A DNA stretch of 33,589 bases from Clostridiales bacterium (GTDB taxonomy: Bacteria; Bacillota; Clostridia; Clostridiales; Clostridiaceae), in the NCBI GenBank assembly GCA_017889345.1, contig JAGHEJ010000054.1, forward strand, positions 1 to 33,589. The letters are read 5' to 3'. Each line of letters begins with the position of its first letter. Positions within the stretch are counted from its first letter, which is position 1. The translations under genes were made by a program, and so were the position numbers. A model generated the notes under the pieces. That model was not told the origin of the DNA. It saw only the letters and a program-made list of their open reading frames with translations, and made no database searches. This document shows, one piece after another, positions 16,425 through 23,666 of the stretch.

Positions 16425-17279
16425 ATGAAATTTTCATTGGTAATGGCAACTCTTGGACGTTCTGAGGAAACAAAAATATTTTTAGATTCTTTAAGTATAC
16501 AGGACTATAAAAATTTTGAGCTTATTATAGTTGATCAAAATGAAGAGGATATTCTAAAAGAAATAGTTGATGAGTATAGAGATAAATTTTATATAAAACA
16601 TATTAGAATAAAAGAAAAAGGACTTTCTCTTGCAAGAAATGTTGGAATAAAATATGTAACAGGAGATATTATCGCTTTTCCAGATGATGATTGTGCTTAT
16701 AGTGAGGGAATTTTATCTTTTATAAATAAATTTTTTATGAAAAATACTCACATGAATTTTTTAACATTTAAATTAAGAGATAGGGATACCGGAGAAGATT
16801 CAAATTTAAAATGGTATAATCATGATGTGGAAATTACATATAAAAATATTTTTAGAACGGTAATAAGTCCATCTATTTTTATTAAATTTAAGGATATAAA
16901 AGATATATTTTTTGATGAAAATTTAGGAGTTGGAAGAAGATTTGGATCAGGAGAAGAAAGCGATATGGCTCTTGAAATTTTACATAGAGGATATAGGGGA
17001 ATGTATTCAACTAAATTTATAATATATCATCCAAATAAAAAAGAGCCAATGGATAAAATCTATTCCTATGGACTTGGTTATGGTGCAACAATAAAAAAAC
17101 AGGTAAAATTAAGAAATGGAAAGAATTTTGTTGTAAATTATTTAATAAAAGATTCAATTTTAAAACCATTAGCTGGAATATTTATAAACTTTTTGAGATT
17201 TAATTATTATGAGGTTAATTCTTATAAAAAACGAATGGTATCAAGAATTAAAGGTTATTTAGAATATGAAATTAATTAG
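16425..17279 (+). CDS. GT2 family glycosyltransferase
   Basis: The 284-residue GT-A enzyme has the family 2 layout: FSLVMATLGR at the N-terminus, ELIIVDQNEED, then GLSLARNVGI and the metal-binding stretch AFPDDDCAYSEG (about 86-97). GSGEESDMALEILHRG in the second half carries the acidic residues expected near the catalytic base. GAGGTG precedes the ATG. It is separated from manC by a hairpin and from galU by 17 bases. It should add a residue to the repeat unit; donor unknown. Confidence 0.88.
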   Translation: MKFSLVMATLGRSEETKIFLDSLSIQDYKNFELIIVDQNEEDILKEIVDEYRDKFYIKHIRIKEKGLSLARNVGIKYVTGDIIAFPDDDCAYSEGILSFINKFFMKNTHMNFLTFKLRDRDTGEDSNLKWYNHDVEITYKNIFRTVISPSIFIKFKDIKDIFFDENLGVGRRFGSGEESDMALEILHRGYRGMYSTKFIIYHPNKKEPMDKIYSYGLGYGATIKKQVKLRNGKNFVVNYLIKDSILKPLAGIFINFLRFNYYEVNSYKKRMVSRIKGYLEYEIN

Positions 17280-17296
17280 AGAATGGAGAAAATAAT

Positions 17297-18166
17297 ATGT
17301 CTATTATTAGAAAAGCTATAATACCTGTTGCGGGATTTGGTACGAGATTTTTACCTGTTACTAAGTCTATACCAAAGGAAATGATTCCAATTATTGATAA
17401 GCCTACAATTCAATATATTGTTGAAGAAGCGGTAGACTCTGGAATAACAGATATTTTACTTGTGACAAGTAAACATAAAAAATCAATTGAAGATTATTTT
17501 GATAACTTTAAAGAACTTGAATCAGTTTTGGAGAAATCTAAAAATTATGAAATGCTTGAGATGATAAAGAAGCTTTCTAACATGGTTAACATAACTTTTG
17601 TTAGACAAAAAGAACAAAATGGTTTAGGTCATGCAATTTATCATGGAAAAACTTTCGTTGGAGATGAGCCATTTTGCGTTTTACTTGGAGATGATATAGT
17701 TCATAACGATAATAAACCATGCTTAAAACAATTAATAGAATGCCATGAAAAACATGGAGGAACTATTTTAGGAGTTCAAGAGGTTGAACGTAAGGATGTA
17801 TCTAAATATGGAATTGTAGATGGAGAAAAAATAGGAGATTCTCTTTATAAAGTTAATAATTTAATTGAAAAACCATCTATAGAAGAAGCTCCAACAAATG
17901 TAGCAATTCTTGGAAGATATGTTATAAGTCCAAGTATATTTTCTCATTTAGAAAAGGCGTCTTCTGGAAAATTAGGAGAAATTCAATTAACAGATTCATT
18001 GGTAAAATTAATTGATGATGAAGATGTATTTGCTTATACTTTTGAGGGAACAAGATATGATATAGGAGATAAGGTTGGATATTTAAAAGCAACAATAGAT
18101 TTTTCTTTAAGAGATCAAAAAATGAAAGGAATAATAACTAATTATTTAGGTGAAAAGTTAAAGTAA
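17297..18166 (+). CDS. galU: UTP-glucose-1-phosphate uridylyltransferase
   Basis: The 289-residue enzyme makes UDP-glucose from UTP and glucose-1-phosphate. The N-terminus has KAIIPVAGFGTRFLPVTKSI, then PKEMIPIIDKPTIQYIVEEA, followed by QKEQNGLGHAIYHGK and LLGDDIV, all diagnostic of bacterial GalU/GtaB. The length is normal. It provides UDP-glucose to the surface polysaccharide. The next gene starts on the base after its stop codon. Confidence 0.96.
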   Translation: MSIIRKAIIPVAGFGTRFLPVTKSIPKEMIPIIDKPTIQYIVEEAVDSGITDILLVTSKHKKSIEDYFDNFKELESVLEKSKNYEMLEMIKKLSNMVNITFVRQKEQNGLGHAIYHGKTFVGDEPFCVLLGDDIVHNDNKPCLKQLIECHEKHGGTILGVQEVERKDVSKYGIVDGEKIGDSLYKVNNLIEKPSIEEAPTNVAILGRYVISPSIFSHLEKASSGKLGEIQLTDSLVKLIDDEDVFAYTFEGTRYDIGDKVGYLKATIDFSLRDQKMKGIITNYLGEKLK

Positions 18167-18760
18167 ATGTTTAAAATAAATTTTAATGATAATTTTTGTG
18201 TAAATTATGATAAAAGCCTTCTGATAGTTGTTGATATGATAAAAGGGTTTACAGATATAGGAAGTTTAAAAAGTGAATTTATAAAATCCATTTGTAAAGA
18301 TATAAAAAATGCCTCTAAGAAGTTTTCCCATATTGTAAGCATTAATGATTCACATAAAAAACATGATTGTGAGTTTAATAATTTTCCTACCCATTGTATA
18401 GAGGGAAGTTGTGAATGTGAAATGTGTGATGAATTAAAAGATGTTAAATTCACTCATACTTTATTTAAAAATTCAACTAATGGCTTTTTCTCTAAAAATT
18501 TTATGGATGTATTTAAGTATTATATAGATAATAATTTTGATTTTGTGGTTGTTGGATGTTGCACAGATATTTGTATACTTCAATTTTGTATTACATTTAA
18601 AACCTATTTAAATTTTATAAATAAAAATTTAAATATTATAGTCCCTAAAAATTTAGTTGAAACATATGATTGTGAAAATCATGTAAGAGATAAAGTAACA
18701 AATGCCTCTTTATATTTAATGAGTAATGCAGGCATAGTTCTTATAAATAGCCTTTTATAA
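18167..18760 (+). CDS. Isochorismatase-like cysteine hydrolase
   Basis: The 197-residue protein belongs to the isochorismatase/nicotinamidase superfamily. The three expected catalytic positions are visible: D in VVDMIKGF (about residue 22), K in TLFKNSTNGFF, and C in GCCTDIC. THCIEGSCECEMCDEL matches the family's conserved H-C-I-x-G-(S/T) segment but is unusually cysteine-rich. Nicotinamidase is possible; the substrate cannot be fixed. The ATG directly abuts the galU stop codon, so it is co-transcribed with the polysaccharide genes, although no role there is obvious. Confidence 0.82.
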   Translation: MFKINFNDNFCVNYDKSLLIVVDMIKGFTDIGSLKSEFIKSICKDIKNASKKFSHIVSINDSHKKHDCEFNNFPTHCIEGSCECEMCDELKDVKFTHTLFKNSTNGFFSKNFMDVFKYYIDNNFDFVVVGCCTDICILQFCITFKTYLNFINKNLNIIVPKNLVETYDCENHVRDKVTNASLYLMSNAGIVLINSLL

Positions 18761-18865
18761 ATTAATAATAATATTCTAAAAAATACTCAAAAGTTTGTAT
18801 AAATTACCTCAAATTAGAAATAATTCATATAAAAGGATTTATTGATAATTAGGAGGAATTTTTAA

Positions 18866-19213
18866 TTGAATAAAATATTATTAGTTGGAAGACTTGTAAA
18901 GGATCCTGAGCAAAGAATCATAGAAGATTCTCAAAAATCTCTTACAAAAATAATAATTGCTGTAAATAGAGATTATAAGGAGCCAGATGGAGAAAGAAAG
19001 GCTGACTTTATTCCCGTATCATTTTGGGGTAAAAAAGGAGATATAATACTTAAACATCTTCATAAGGGTGATTTAATAAGCGTTGGGGGACGTCTTAGAA
19101 TGGGTTCTTATGTAGATAAAGATGGAAATAAAAAATATATAAGTGATGTTGTTGCGGAAGATTTTAGATTTGTGAGAAACCAATTTAAAATGCCAGAAAT
19201 AAATGTACAATAA
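18866..19213 (+). CDS. ssb: Single-stranded DNA-binding protein, short form without acidic tail
   Basis: The 115-residue OB-fold protein starts NKILLVGRLVKDPEQR and contains ADFIPVSFWGKKGDIILKHLHKGD and a final DVVAEDFRF strand, all typical of SSB. It ends directly after the OB fold (MPEINVQ). The acidic DDDIPF-like tail that recruits partner proteins in housekeeping SSBs is absent. It therefore resembles SsbB-like secondary SSBs, and a full-length paralogue is expected elsewhere. The TTG start follows AGGAGG by nine bases. It stands alone, with a terminator after it. Confidence 0.9.
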   Translation: MNKILLVGRLVKDPEQRIIEDSQKSLTKIIIAVNRDYKEPDGERKADFIPVSFWGKKGDIILKHLHKGDLISVGGRLRMGSYVDKDGNKKYISDVVAEDFRFVRNQFKMPEINVQ

Positions 19214-19220
19214 AATATAT

Positions 19221-19257
19221 AAAAAGGAGGACTTTGTGTTGGTTCTTCTTTTTTATT
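19221..19257 (+). terminator. Terminator after ssb
   Basis: AAAAAGGAGGAC (19221-19232) pairs along its whole length, with two G-U pairs, with 19242-19253 and leads into TTTTTTATTT. It separates ssb from the arsR unit. Confidence 0.6.
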
Positions 19258-19264
19258 TGAAAGA

Positions 19265-19294
19265 TTGACATATTGATATATTTAAATATATAAT
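19265..19294 (+). promoter_or_regulatory. Promoter of arsR with overlapping operator
   Basis: TTGACA (19265-19270) and TATAAT (19289-19294) are separated by 18 bases. A 16-bp perfect palindrome, ATATATTTAAATATAT (19276-19291), fills the spacer and enters the -10. Its 19-base surroundings recur, with one mismatch, at 19622-19640. This placement is what an ArsR-type repressor would use to block RNA polymerase. Confidence 0.6.
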
Positions 19295-19319
19295 ATTTTA
19301 AGTATTAAGGAGGAAGTTT

Positions 19320-19601
19320 ATGGAGTTTGATTTTAAAAAAGTTTCAAAAGTTTTCAAAGCTTTTTGTGATGAAAATAGGGTTAAAATTATAAACGAACTT
19401 ATGAGTGGAGAAAAATGTGGGTGTGATTTACTTGATAAATTAAATATTTCTCAGCCGACCTTATCTCATCATATGAAAATACTTTGTGATTCTAATATGG
19501 TTGATTGTTATAAGAAAGGAAAATGGACTTATTATAAAATTTCTAAAGAGGGAGTTTTATATGCACTAGAATATATAAATTATATAAATAGGTTTGATTA
19601 A
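19320..19601 (+). CDS. ArsR/SmtB-family metal(loid)-responsive repressor
   Basis: The 93-residue winged-helix repressor has the family layout. The recognition helix region is ISQPTLSHHMKIL, and KKGKWTYYKIS forms the wing. KCGCD contains C33 and C35, the position of the As(III)/Sb(III)-type CxC site in ArsR, so it probably senses a thiophilic metalloid or soft metal. AAGGAGG precedes the ATG. Its promoter carries a palindrome that recurs before the downstream permease gene, which suggests autoregulation of a two-gene efflux unit. Confidence 0.9.
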   Translation: MEFDFKKVSKVFKAFCDENRVKIINELMSGEKCGCDLLDKLNISQPTLSHHMKILCDSNMVDCYKKGKWTYYKISKEGVLYALEYINYINRFD

Positions 19602-19621
19602 ATAGGATTAGAAAATATATA

Positions 19622-19640
19622 GACATATTTAAATATATAA
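19622..19640 (+). promoter_or_regulatory. Second copy of the putative ArsR operator
   Basis: GACATATTTAAATATATAA matches 18 of 19 bases of 19275-19293 in the arsR promoter. It lies 17 bases upstream of the permease ATG, between arsR and the permease. The low-complexity AT sequence lowers confidence, but an 18/19 match in both upstream gaps is notable. Confidence 0.45.
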
Positions 19641-19657
19641 AAGGATGTGGATTTAAA

Positions 19658-20275
19658 ATGTTAGAATCATTTTTAATATTTTTTGAAAAACAAGTATTTG
19701 GAATGGATTGGTTAAACACATTAGTAATGAGTTTTCTTAATATGATTGGAATTGATGTTTCTACAAAATTTGGTGGGAGTATTGTTTTCTTTATATACGA
19801 TACTATTAAAATAATTTTATTGTTGTTAATTTCAATTACGATTATCACATATATTCAAACTTATTTATCAAATGAAAAGATAAAAGGTATAATATCAAAA
19901 TTTGGTGGAATAAAAGGAAACATTATTGCAGCACTTCTTGGAACTATAACTCCATTTTGTTCATGTTCATCCATTCCAATATTTATAGGTTTTACAAAAG
20001 CGAAATTACCTCTTGGAGTTATATTTTCATTTTTAATATCTTCTCCAATGGTTGATATTTCATCTATTATTATACTTAGTGGAAGTTTTGGGGTAACTAT
20101 TGCGATGTTATATGTAATTGTGGGATTGTTTGTCGCTGTAGTTGGAGGAACTTTAATTGGAAAATTTTCATGTAAAAATCAAATAAATTATTTTGATATG
20201 AAAGATAGTAATGAGGTATTTAATATAAATTTAACTAAGAAAGATAGAATAAATAATCTTTTAAACAAGCTTTAA
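19658..20275 (+). CDS. ArsP/UPF0718-type permease, N-terminal part (frame ends early)
   Basis: This 205-residue frame is the first part of a COG0701/UPF0718 permease, the group that includes the organoarsenical exporter ArsP. Five or so membrane segments are visible. The conserved PFCSCSSIPIFIGF motif (C101, C103) and the SSPMVDISSI segment lie within the first half. The family is normally one chain of about 300-350 residues, but here TAA at 20273 stops the frame. The rest continues in the -1 frame from 20266 to 20664. The slippery heptamer T TTA AAC (20260-20266) lies in the correct phase three codons before the stop. A -1 shift would give a 335-residue protein. Either programmed frameshifting or a one-base deletion explains this. 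Confidence 0.8.
   Translation: MLESFLIFFEKQVFGMDWLNTLVMSFLNMIGIDVSTKFGGSIVFFIYDTIKIILLLLISITIITYIQTYLSNEKIKGIISKFGGIKGNIIAALLGTITPFCSCSSIPIFIGFTKAKLPLGVIFSFLISSPMVDISSIIILSGSFGVTIAMLYVIVGLFVAVVGGTLIGKFSCKNQINYFDMKDSNEVFNINLTKKDRINNLLNKL
20260..20266 (+). promoter_or_regulatory. Candidate -1 ribosomal frameshift site
   Basis: T TTA AAC matches the X XXY YYZ slippery pattern, and its TTA and AAC are zero-frame codons of the permease. After a -1 slip, translation continues with CAA GCT TTA AAA TTA GTA AAA GAG ATG into the second half. I see no strong downstream hairpin or upstream ribosome-binding-like stimulator, which weakens the case. Confidence 0.4.
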
Positions 20276-20664
20276 AATTAGTAAAAGAGATGATTTTATA
20301 TATATTTATTGGAGTTGGAATAGGAGCCTTTATTCATAATTATATACCAAGTGATATTATAGTAGGTGTTTTAGGAAGTGAAAATCCATTTGGAGTTATT
20401 TTATCAACATTAATAGGAATGCCAATTTATGCTGATATGTTTACAACAATTCCTATTGCAGAAGCGCTACTTTCAAAGGGAGCACAACTTGGAAGTATAC
20501 TATCTTTTATGATGGCTATAACTGTTTACTCAATTCCATCTATAATAATGCTTAAAAAGATAATAAAAACTAAGCTTTTATTAGTATTTATAGCAATATG
20601 TACTTTAGGAATTATATTTACAGGATATTTATTTAATTTTCTTCACTCATTTTTATTAAATTAA
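20266..20664 (+). CDS. ArsP/UPF0718-type permease, C-terminal part (-1 frame)
   Basis: This frame carries the second half of the permease: QALKLVKEMILYIFIGVGIG, then LGSENPFGVILSTLIGMPIYADM and SFMMAITVYSIPSIIMLKKI, with about four membrane segments. It has 132 residues from the proposed shift point. An internal ATG at 20290 with AAAGAG close upstream could start a separate 124-residue polypeptide, but the spacing is poor. The reading is a continuation of the previous frame, a separate subunit, or the tail of a recently broken gene. The reading frame shows no further damage. Confidence 0.7.
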   Translation, partial: QALKLVKEMILYIFIGVGIGAFIHNYIPSDIIVGVLGSENPFGVILSTLIGMPIYADMFTTIPIAEALLSKGAQLGSILSFMMAITVYSIPSIIMLKKIIKTKLLLVFIAICTLGIIFTGYLFNFLHSFLLN

Positions 20665-20698
20665 AAAAGACCATTTTTAAAATGGTCTTTTTGTTTTT
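20663..20698. terminator. Bidirectional terminator between permease and flavodiiron genes
   Basis: AAAAAGACCATTTT pairs with AAATGGTCTTTTT, with T-rich runs on both strands. It lies between two convergent stop codons. Confidence 0.85.
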
Positions 20699-20702
20699 GT
20701 AA

Positions 20703-21917
20703 TTACTTGGAGTGAGCTTCAAGCAATTTTTCTTTAAAAGTACATCCAAAATTATAAGTATCTTCAAGTTCTTGCTCAGATGGTTTAAATTTAATTTTAA
20801 GAGAAGGAGTTATAAGTTTCATTTTAAGTTCCTTAAGTCTTGCTTCAGTATTAGGAACACCTTCTCCACTCCATCCGTAAGAACCAAATGCTCCTGCTAT
20901 TTTATTTCCATGAACGATAGGATTTAAATGAGTTAAAATATCTCTAATAGGTTCTAACATATCAGAGTTTATTGTAGGAGTACCAAATAATAATCCATCT
21001 GCTTCTCCTATAGCTTCAAGAATTTCATTTTTATCAAAATTTATTACATCAAAAGATTTAACGCAAACATCATTATTATGGGAAATAGCTTCAGCTAATT
21101 TTTCAGCAATAGAGGCAGTATACCCATATGCAGAAACGTAACAGATTACAACGTTAGGTTTTGATGATTTAGATTTAGGAGTACTCCATTGTTTATATAA
21201 AGATATAACTTTATTAATATCTGATCTAAGTACTGGGCCATGTCCAGGACAAATATAATCTATTTTTAAATCTTTAATTTTGTCTATTGCTTTTAAAACA
21301 AAAGGTTTAAATGGACTAAAAATACAATCGTAATAGTATTTTAAAGCATCCATATAATCATCATAATTTTCTACAGAATCATCAAAAATATTGTTTGTTG
21401 CGTAGTGTGCACCAAAAGAGTCACAAGTTATAAGAGTTTGTATTTCAGGAATGTAAGTGTAAATCGTATCTGGCCAATGTAAAAATGGAGCAGATATAAA
21501 TTTAAGAGTCTTATCTCCTAAACTAATAGAAGAGGTATCGTTTGTTGTAATATGGTTAAAAGTTTTATTAGTAACTTTTTCTAAATATTTTATAGCAACA
21601 GGTGAAGCAATAATTACCATATTTGGACATAATTCAATCATTTTTTCAACAGAACCAGCATGATCAGGTTCAGTATGACTTACAACAAGATAATCTATGT
21701 CTTCAAATTTTATTCCCGCATCTTTTAATCTTTTAACATATTGATCAAAGAATTGAACTTTAACTGTTTCAAATACAGCAGTTTTTTCACTTCCAGTAAC
21801 AACGTAAGAATTATAAGTAGTTCCGTAAGGAGTGTGCATTATAATATCGAAAACTCTTAAATCAGGATCGACAGCTCCAACCCATAAAAGACCATTTTGT
21901 ATTTGATAACTTTTCAT
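20703..21917 (-). CDS. fprA: Flavodiiron protein (A-type flavoprotein FprA)
   Basis: The 404-residue cytosolic enzyme reduces O2 to water and/or NO to N2O in anaerobes. The N-terminal beta-lactamase-like diiron domain shows HTEPDH (H81, E83, D85, H86) and later APFLHWPDT, TCDSFGAHY and CPGHGP. The C-terminal flavodoxin domain (about 255-400) begins VVICYVSAYGYTASIAEKLAEAI with the FMN-binding loop, then GTPTINSD and FGSYGWSGEG. No rubredoxin module is fused, so it resembles Moorella and clostridial FprA. AAGGA precedes the ATG. A promoter lies at 21973-22002. Choice between O2 and NO is not readable. Confidence 0.94.
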   Translation of the reverse strand: MKSYQIQNGLLWVGAVDPDLRVFDIIMHTPYGTTYNSYVVTGSEKTAVFETVKVQFFDQYVKRLKDAGIKFEDIDYLVVSHTEPDHAGSVEKMIELCPNMVIIASPVAIKYLEKVTNKTFNHITTNDTSSISLGDKTLKFISAPFLHWPDTIYTYIPEIQTLITCDSFGAHYATNNIFDDSVENYDDYMDALKYYYDCIFSPFKPFVLKAIDKIKDLKIDYICPGHGPVLRSDINKVISLYKQWSTPKSKSSKPNVVICYVSAYGYTASIAEKLAEAISHNNDVCVKSFDVINFDKNEILEAIGEADGLLFGTPTINSDMLEPIRDILTHLNPIVHGNKIAGAFGSYGWSGEGVPNTEARLKELKMKLITPSLKIKFKPSEQELEDTYNFGCTFKEKLLEAHSK

Positions 21918-22222
21918 AAATAATCCTTTCTATTTTTGGAAAATAAATTTAAAAAATAATGGTTATATATTTATTATAAATTTTAAATTATATTTTAGTC
22001 AAAATAATATTTTATATAATACAAAAGTTTTAATTAATCTATATTTACAATAAACTTCAAATTTCACAAAAAACATTAAGCTATATATAATATTTTTAAA
22101 ATAAATGTCGTTAAAAATCTTTTTATTTTGGTTAAAAATCCTTAAATAATGACAAATTCCCAAAAAGTATTATGTTAAAATTCTTAGTATATGTTATTAT
22201 TTAAAATAGGAAGGTAAAGAGT
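21918..22222. other. Intergenic region between divergent fprA and 22223 gene
   Basis: About 305 very AT-rich bases hold the fprA promoter and the ribosome binding site of the gene at 22223. I see no ORF, RNA gene or clear repeat. No well-spaced promoter for the plus-strand gene is evident by eye. Confidence 0.5.
21973..22002 (-). promoter_or_regulatory. Promoter of fprA
   Basis: On minus, TTGACT (21997-22002) is followed after 18 bases by a consensus TATAAT (21973-21978), about 55 bases upstream of the fprA start. Confidence 0.6.
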
Positions 22223-22576
22223 ATGAGAGTTGTAGAGGAGTTAAGAGGAAGAGAATATAGTTTAAGTGAAATAATTGAATATTATTACAAGATAATTGAG
22301 AATAAAGTTGAAATAGAGATGGTTGATGAAAAAAATGGAAATTTAGTTTATGGTATACAAATAGATAAAATAATGATAGAAAAAAATGGAAATCAAATAA
22401 TAGAGAGCGAAAAAGTTGATATTATTAGTTGTAATTTAGAATTAGTAAGAGAAGTTTGTAGTGTATTACACAAAAATTTAGTATCACCAATACATTTAGT
22501 AGATGTTTTAGATGATAATATAAGTGAAGTGTTTAAGTTTAATTCTAAAATAAAATGTATTGAAAATGCTCTTTGA
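22223..22576 (+). CDS. Conserved small clostridial-type protein of unknown function
   Basis: The 117-residue protein is charged, with no signal or membrane segment. AGGAAGG lies upstream of the ATG. The repeated acidic and beta-strand-like pattern (MVDEKNGNLVYGIQIDKIMIEKNG) and the later EVCSVLHKNLVSPIHLVDVLDD suggest a compact cytosolic domain. I think it resembles the small clostridial family DUF6514, but this is recollection, not a search. It is followed after 15 bases by acpS, so they are likely one operon. Confidence 0.75.
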   Translation: MRVVEELRGREYSLSEIIEYYYKIIENKVEIEMVDEKNGNLVYGIQIDKIMIEKNGNQIIESEKVDIISCNLELVREVCSVLHKNLVSPIHLVDVLDDNISEVFKFNSKIKCIENAL

Positions 22577-22591
22577 AATTAGAGGTGAAAC

Positions 22592-22966
22592 TTGATAGTA
22601 GGAATAGGGTGCGATGTATTACACATAGATAGGGTTGAGAAACTTCTTAAATATAGAAATTTTTTAAATAAATATTTTACCTTAAGTGAGAGGGAATTAT
22701 TTAACAAAGAAATGTATAATCAGAAAAATTATTTAAAAAAGATAGCATCAAATTTATGTGTGAAAGAGGCTTTTTTTAAAGCTATTTCTATAGAAATAAA
22801 TAATTTTAGATTTATAGATGTAGAAGTTATGCGTGATAGTAATGGAAAGCCCTATATAAATTTATATAATAACTTAGAAAAATTTAATAACTATAAAGTG
22901 CATGTAACGATATCTAATGAAATAAATATTGTTACATCTTTTATTGTTGTAGAAAAAGTAAATTAA
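22592..22966 (+). CDS. acpS: Holo-[acyl-carrier-protein] synthase
   Basis: The 124-residue enzyme attaches 4'-phosphopantetheine from CoA to acyl carrier protein. VGIGCDVLHIDRVEKL at the N-terminus has the Mg-binding D, and LCVKEAFFKAI contains the conserved K-E-A-F-x-K-A motif. The length is typical. It starts at TTG with GAGGTG upstream (VGIGCD follows at once). It begins a lipid/envelope/spore neighbourhood: acpS, gerS-like and alr in the same direction. Confidence 0.95.
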   Translation: MIVGIGCDVLHIDRVEKLLKYRNFLNKYFTLSERELFNKEMYNQKNYLKKIASNLCVKEAFFKAISIEINNFRFIDVEVMRDSNGKPYINLYNNLEKFNNYKVHVTISNEINIVTSFIVVEKVN

Positions 22967-23032
22967 TAAGTAATAAAAATTTTTACTTCGAATAAGTATT
23001 ACTTGTAAATAATTATAAAGGGAGTACTTATT

Positions 23033-23656
23033 TTGAGAAAAATTATTTTATTATCTATAAGTTTTTTATTGTTTATTGTATGTTTTACTTCTTGTAAATC
23101 TAATGATAATGTTGAAAATCCTGAGAGAGCATTTGATTATGTAAAAAGCATAACAAATTATATATCAGATATTAGAATAACTTTTAAAAATGATAGAAAT
23201 GAAGAGAGTATATTTTTAAAACAATATATTAGCTCTGACAATAAATACAGATTAGATTTAGAAGGGGAACGAAGTTATATTTATAAAGATGATAAGATCT
23301 ATGTTAAAGATATAAAAAATAATAGGGAATATTTCCTTGAAGAGGATTTTGATGAAGTATATAAATACTCTTTTTTGAATGAATACATAAAACTTATTTA
23401 TTCTATGGATGAAGTAAATTATTTTACAGAATCTTATGTGGATGGAGAGGAACATAAAATATATTTTGCTGCAAGAGTAAACCTTCCTACAAATAATTTA
23501 AATATAAATTACGCTGTTTTATATTTAAATGAAAATTATACTCCTTTAAAACTTGAAATTTTTGATAGTAAAGATAAATTAAGAGTTTTGGTTGAATATA
23601 TAACTTTTGATGTGGTGGGGGAAATAGATAAAAGTTTATTTGATTATGAAAAATAG
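23033..23656 (+). CDS. GerS-like germination lipoprotein
   Basis: The 207-residue lipoprotein has a signal (1-20) with lipobox FTSC and Cys21 as the lipidated residue. The rest is a LolA/RsgI-like beta-rich domain with ISDIRITFKNDRNEES and INYAVLYLNENYTPLKLEIFDS. In Clostridioides difficile the germination lipoprotein GerS is encoded next to alr2, and the same order holds here with alr starting at 23667. This supports a GerS-like role, needed there for cortex hydrolysis. The sequence match itself is by eye. The start is TTG after GGGAG. The stop overlaps the ribosome binding region of alr. Confidence 0.72.
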   Translation: MRKIILLSISFLLFIVCFTSCKSNDNVENPERAFDYVKSITNYISDIRITFKNDRNEESIFLKQYISSDNKYRLDLEGERSYIYKDDKIYVKDIKNNREYFLEEDFDEVYKYSFLNEYIKLIYSMDEVNYFTESYVDGEEHKIYFAARVNLPTNNLNINYAVLYLNENYTPLKLEIFDSKDKLRVLVEYITFDVVGEIDKSLFDYEK

Positions 23657-23666
23657 GAGGGAAGAT

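Noticed and set aside
22968..23004. Inverted repeat AAGTAATA/TATTACTT between acpS and the gerS-like gene
   Set aside because: The arms are only 8 bp and AT-rich, with a 21-base loop and no T run. It is too weak to call a terminator or operator.
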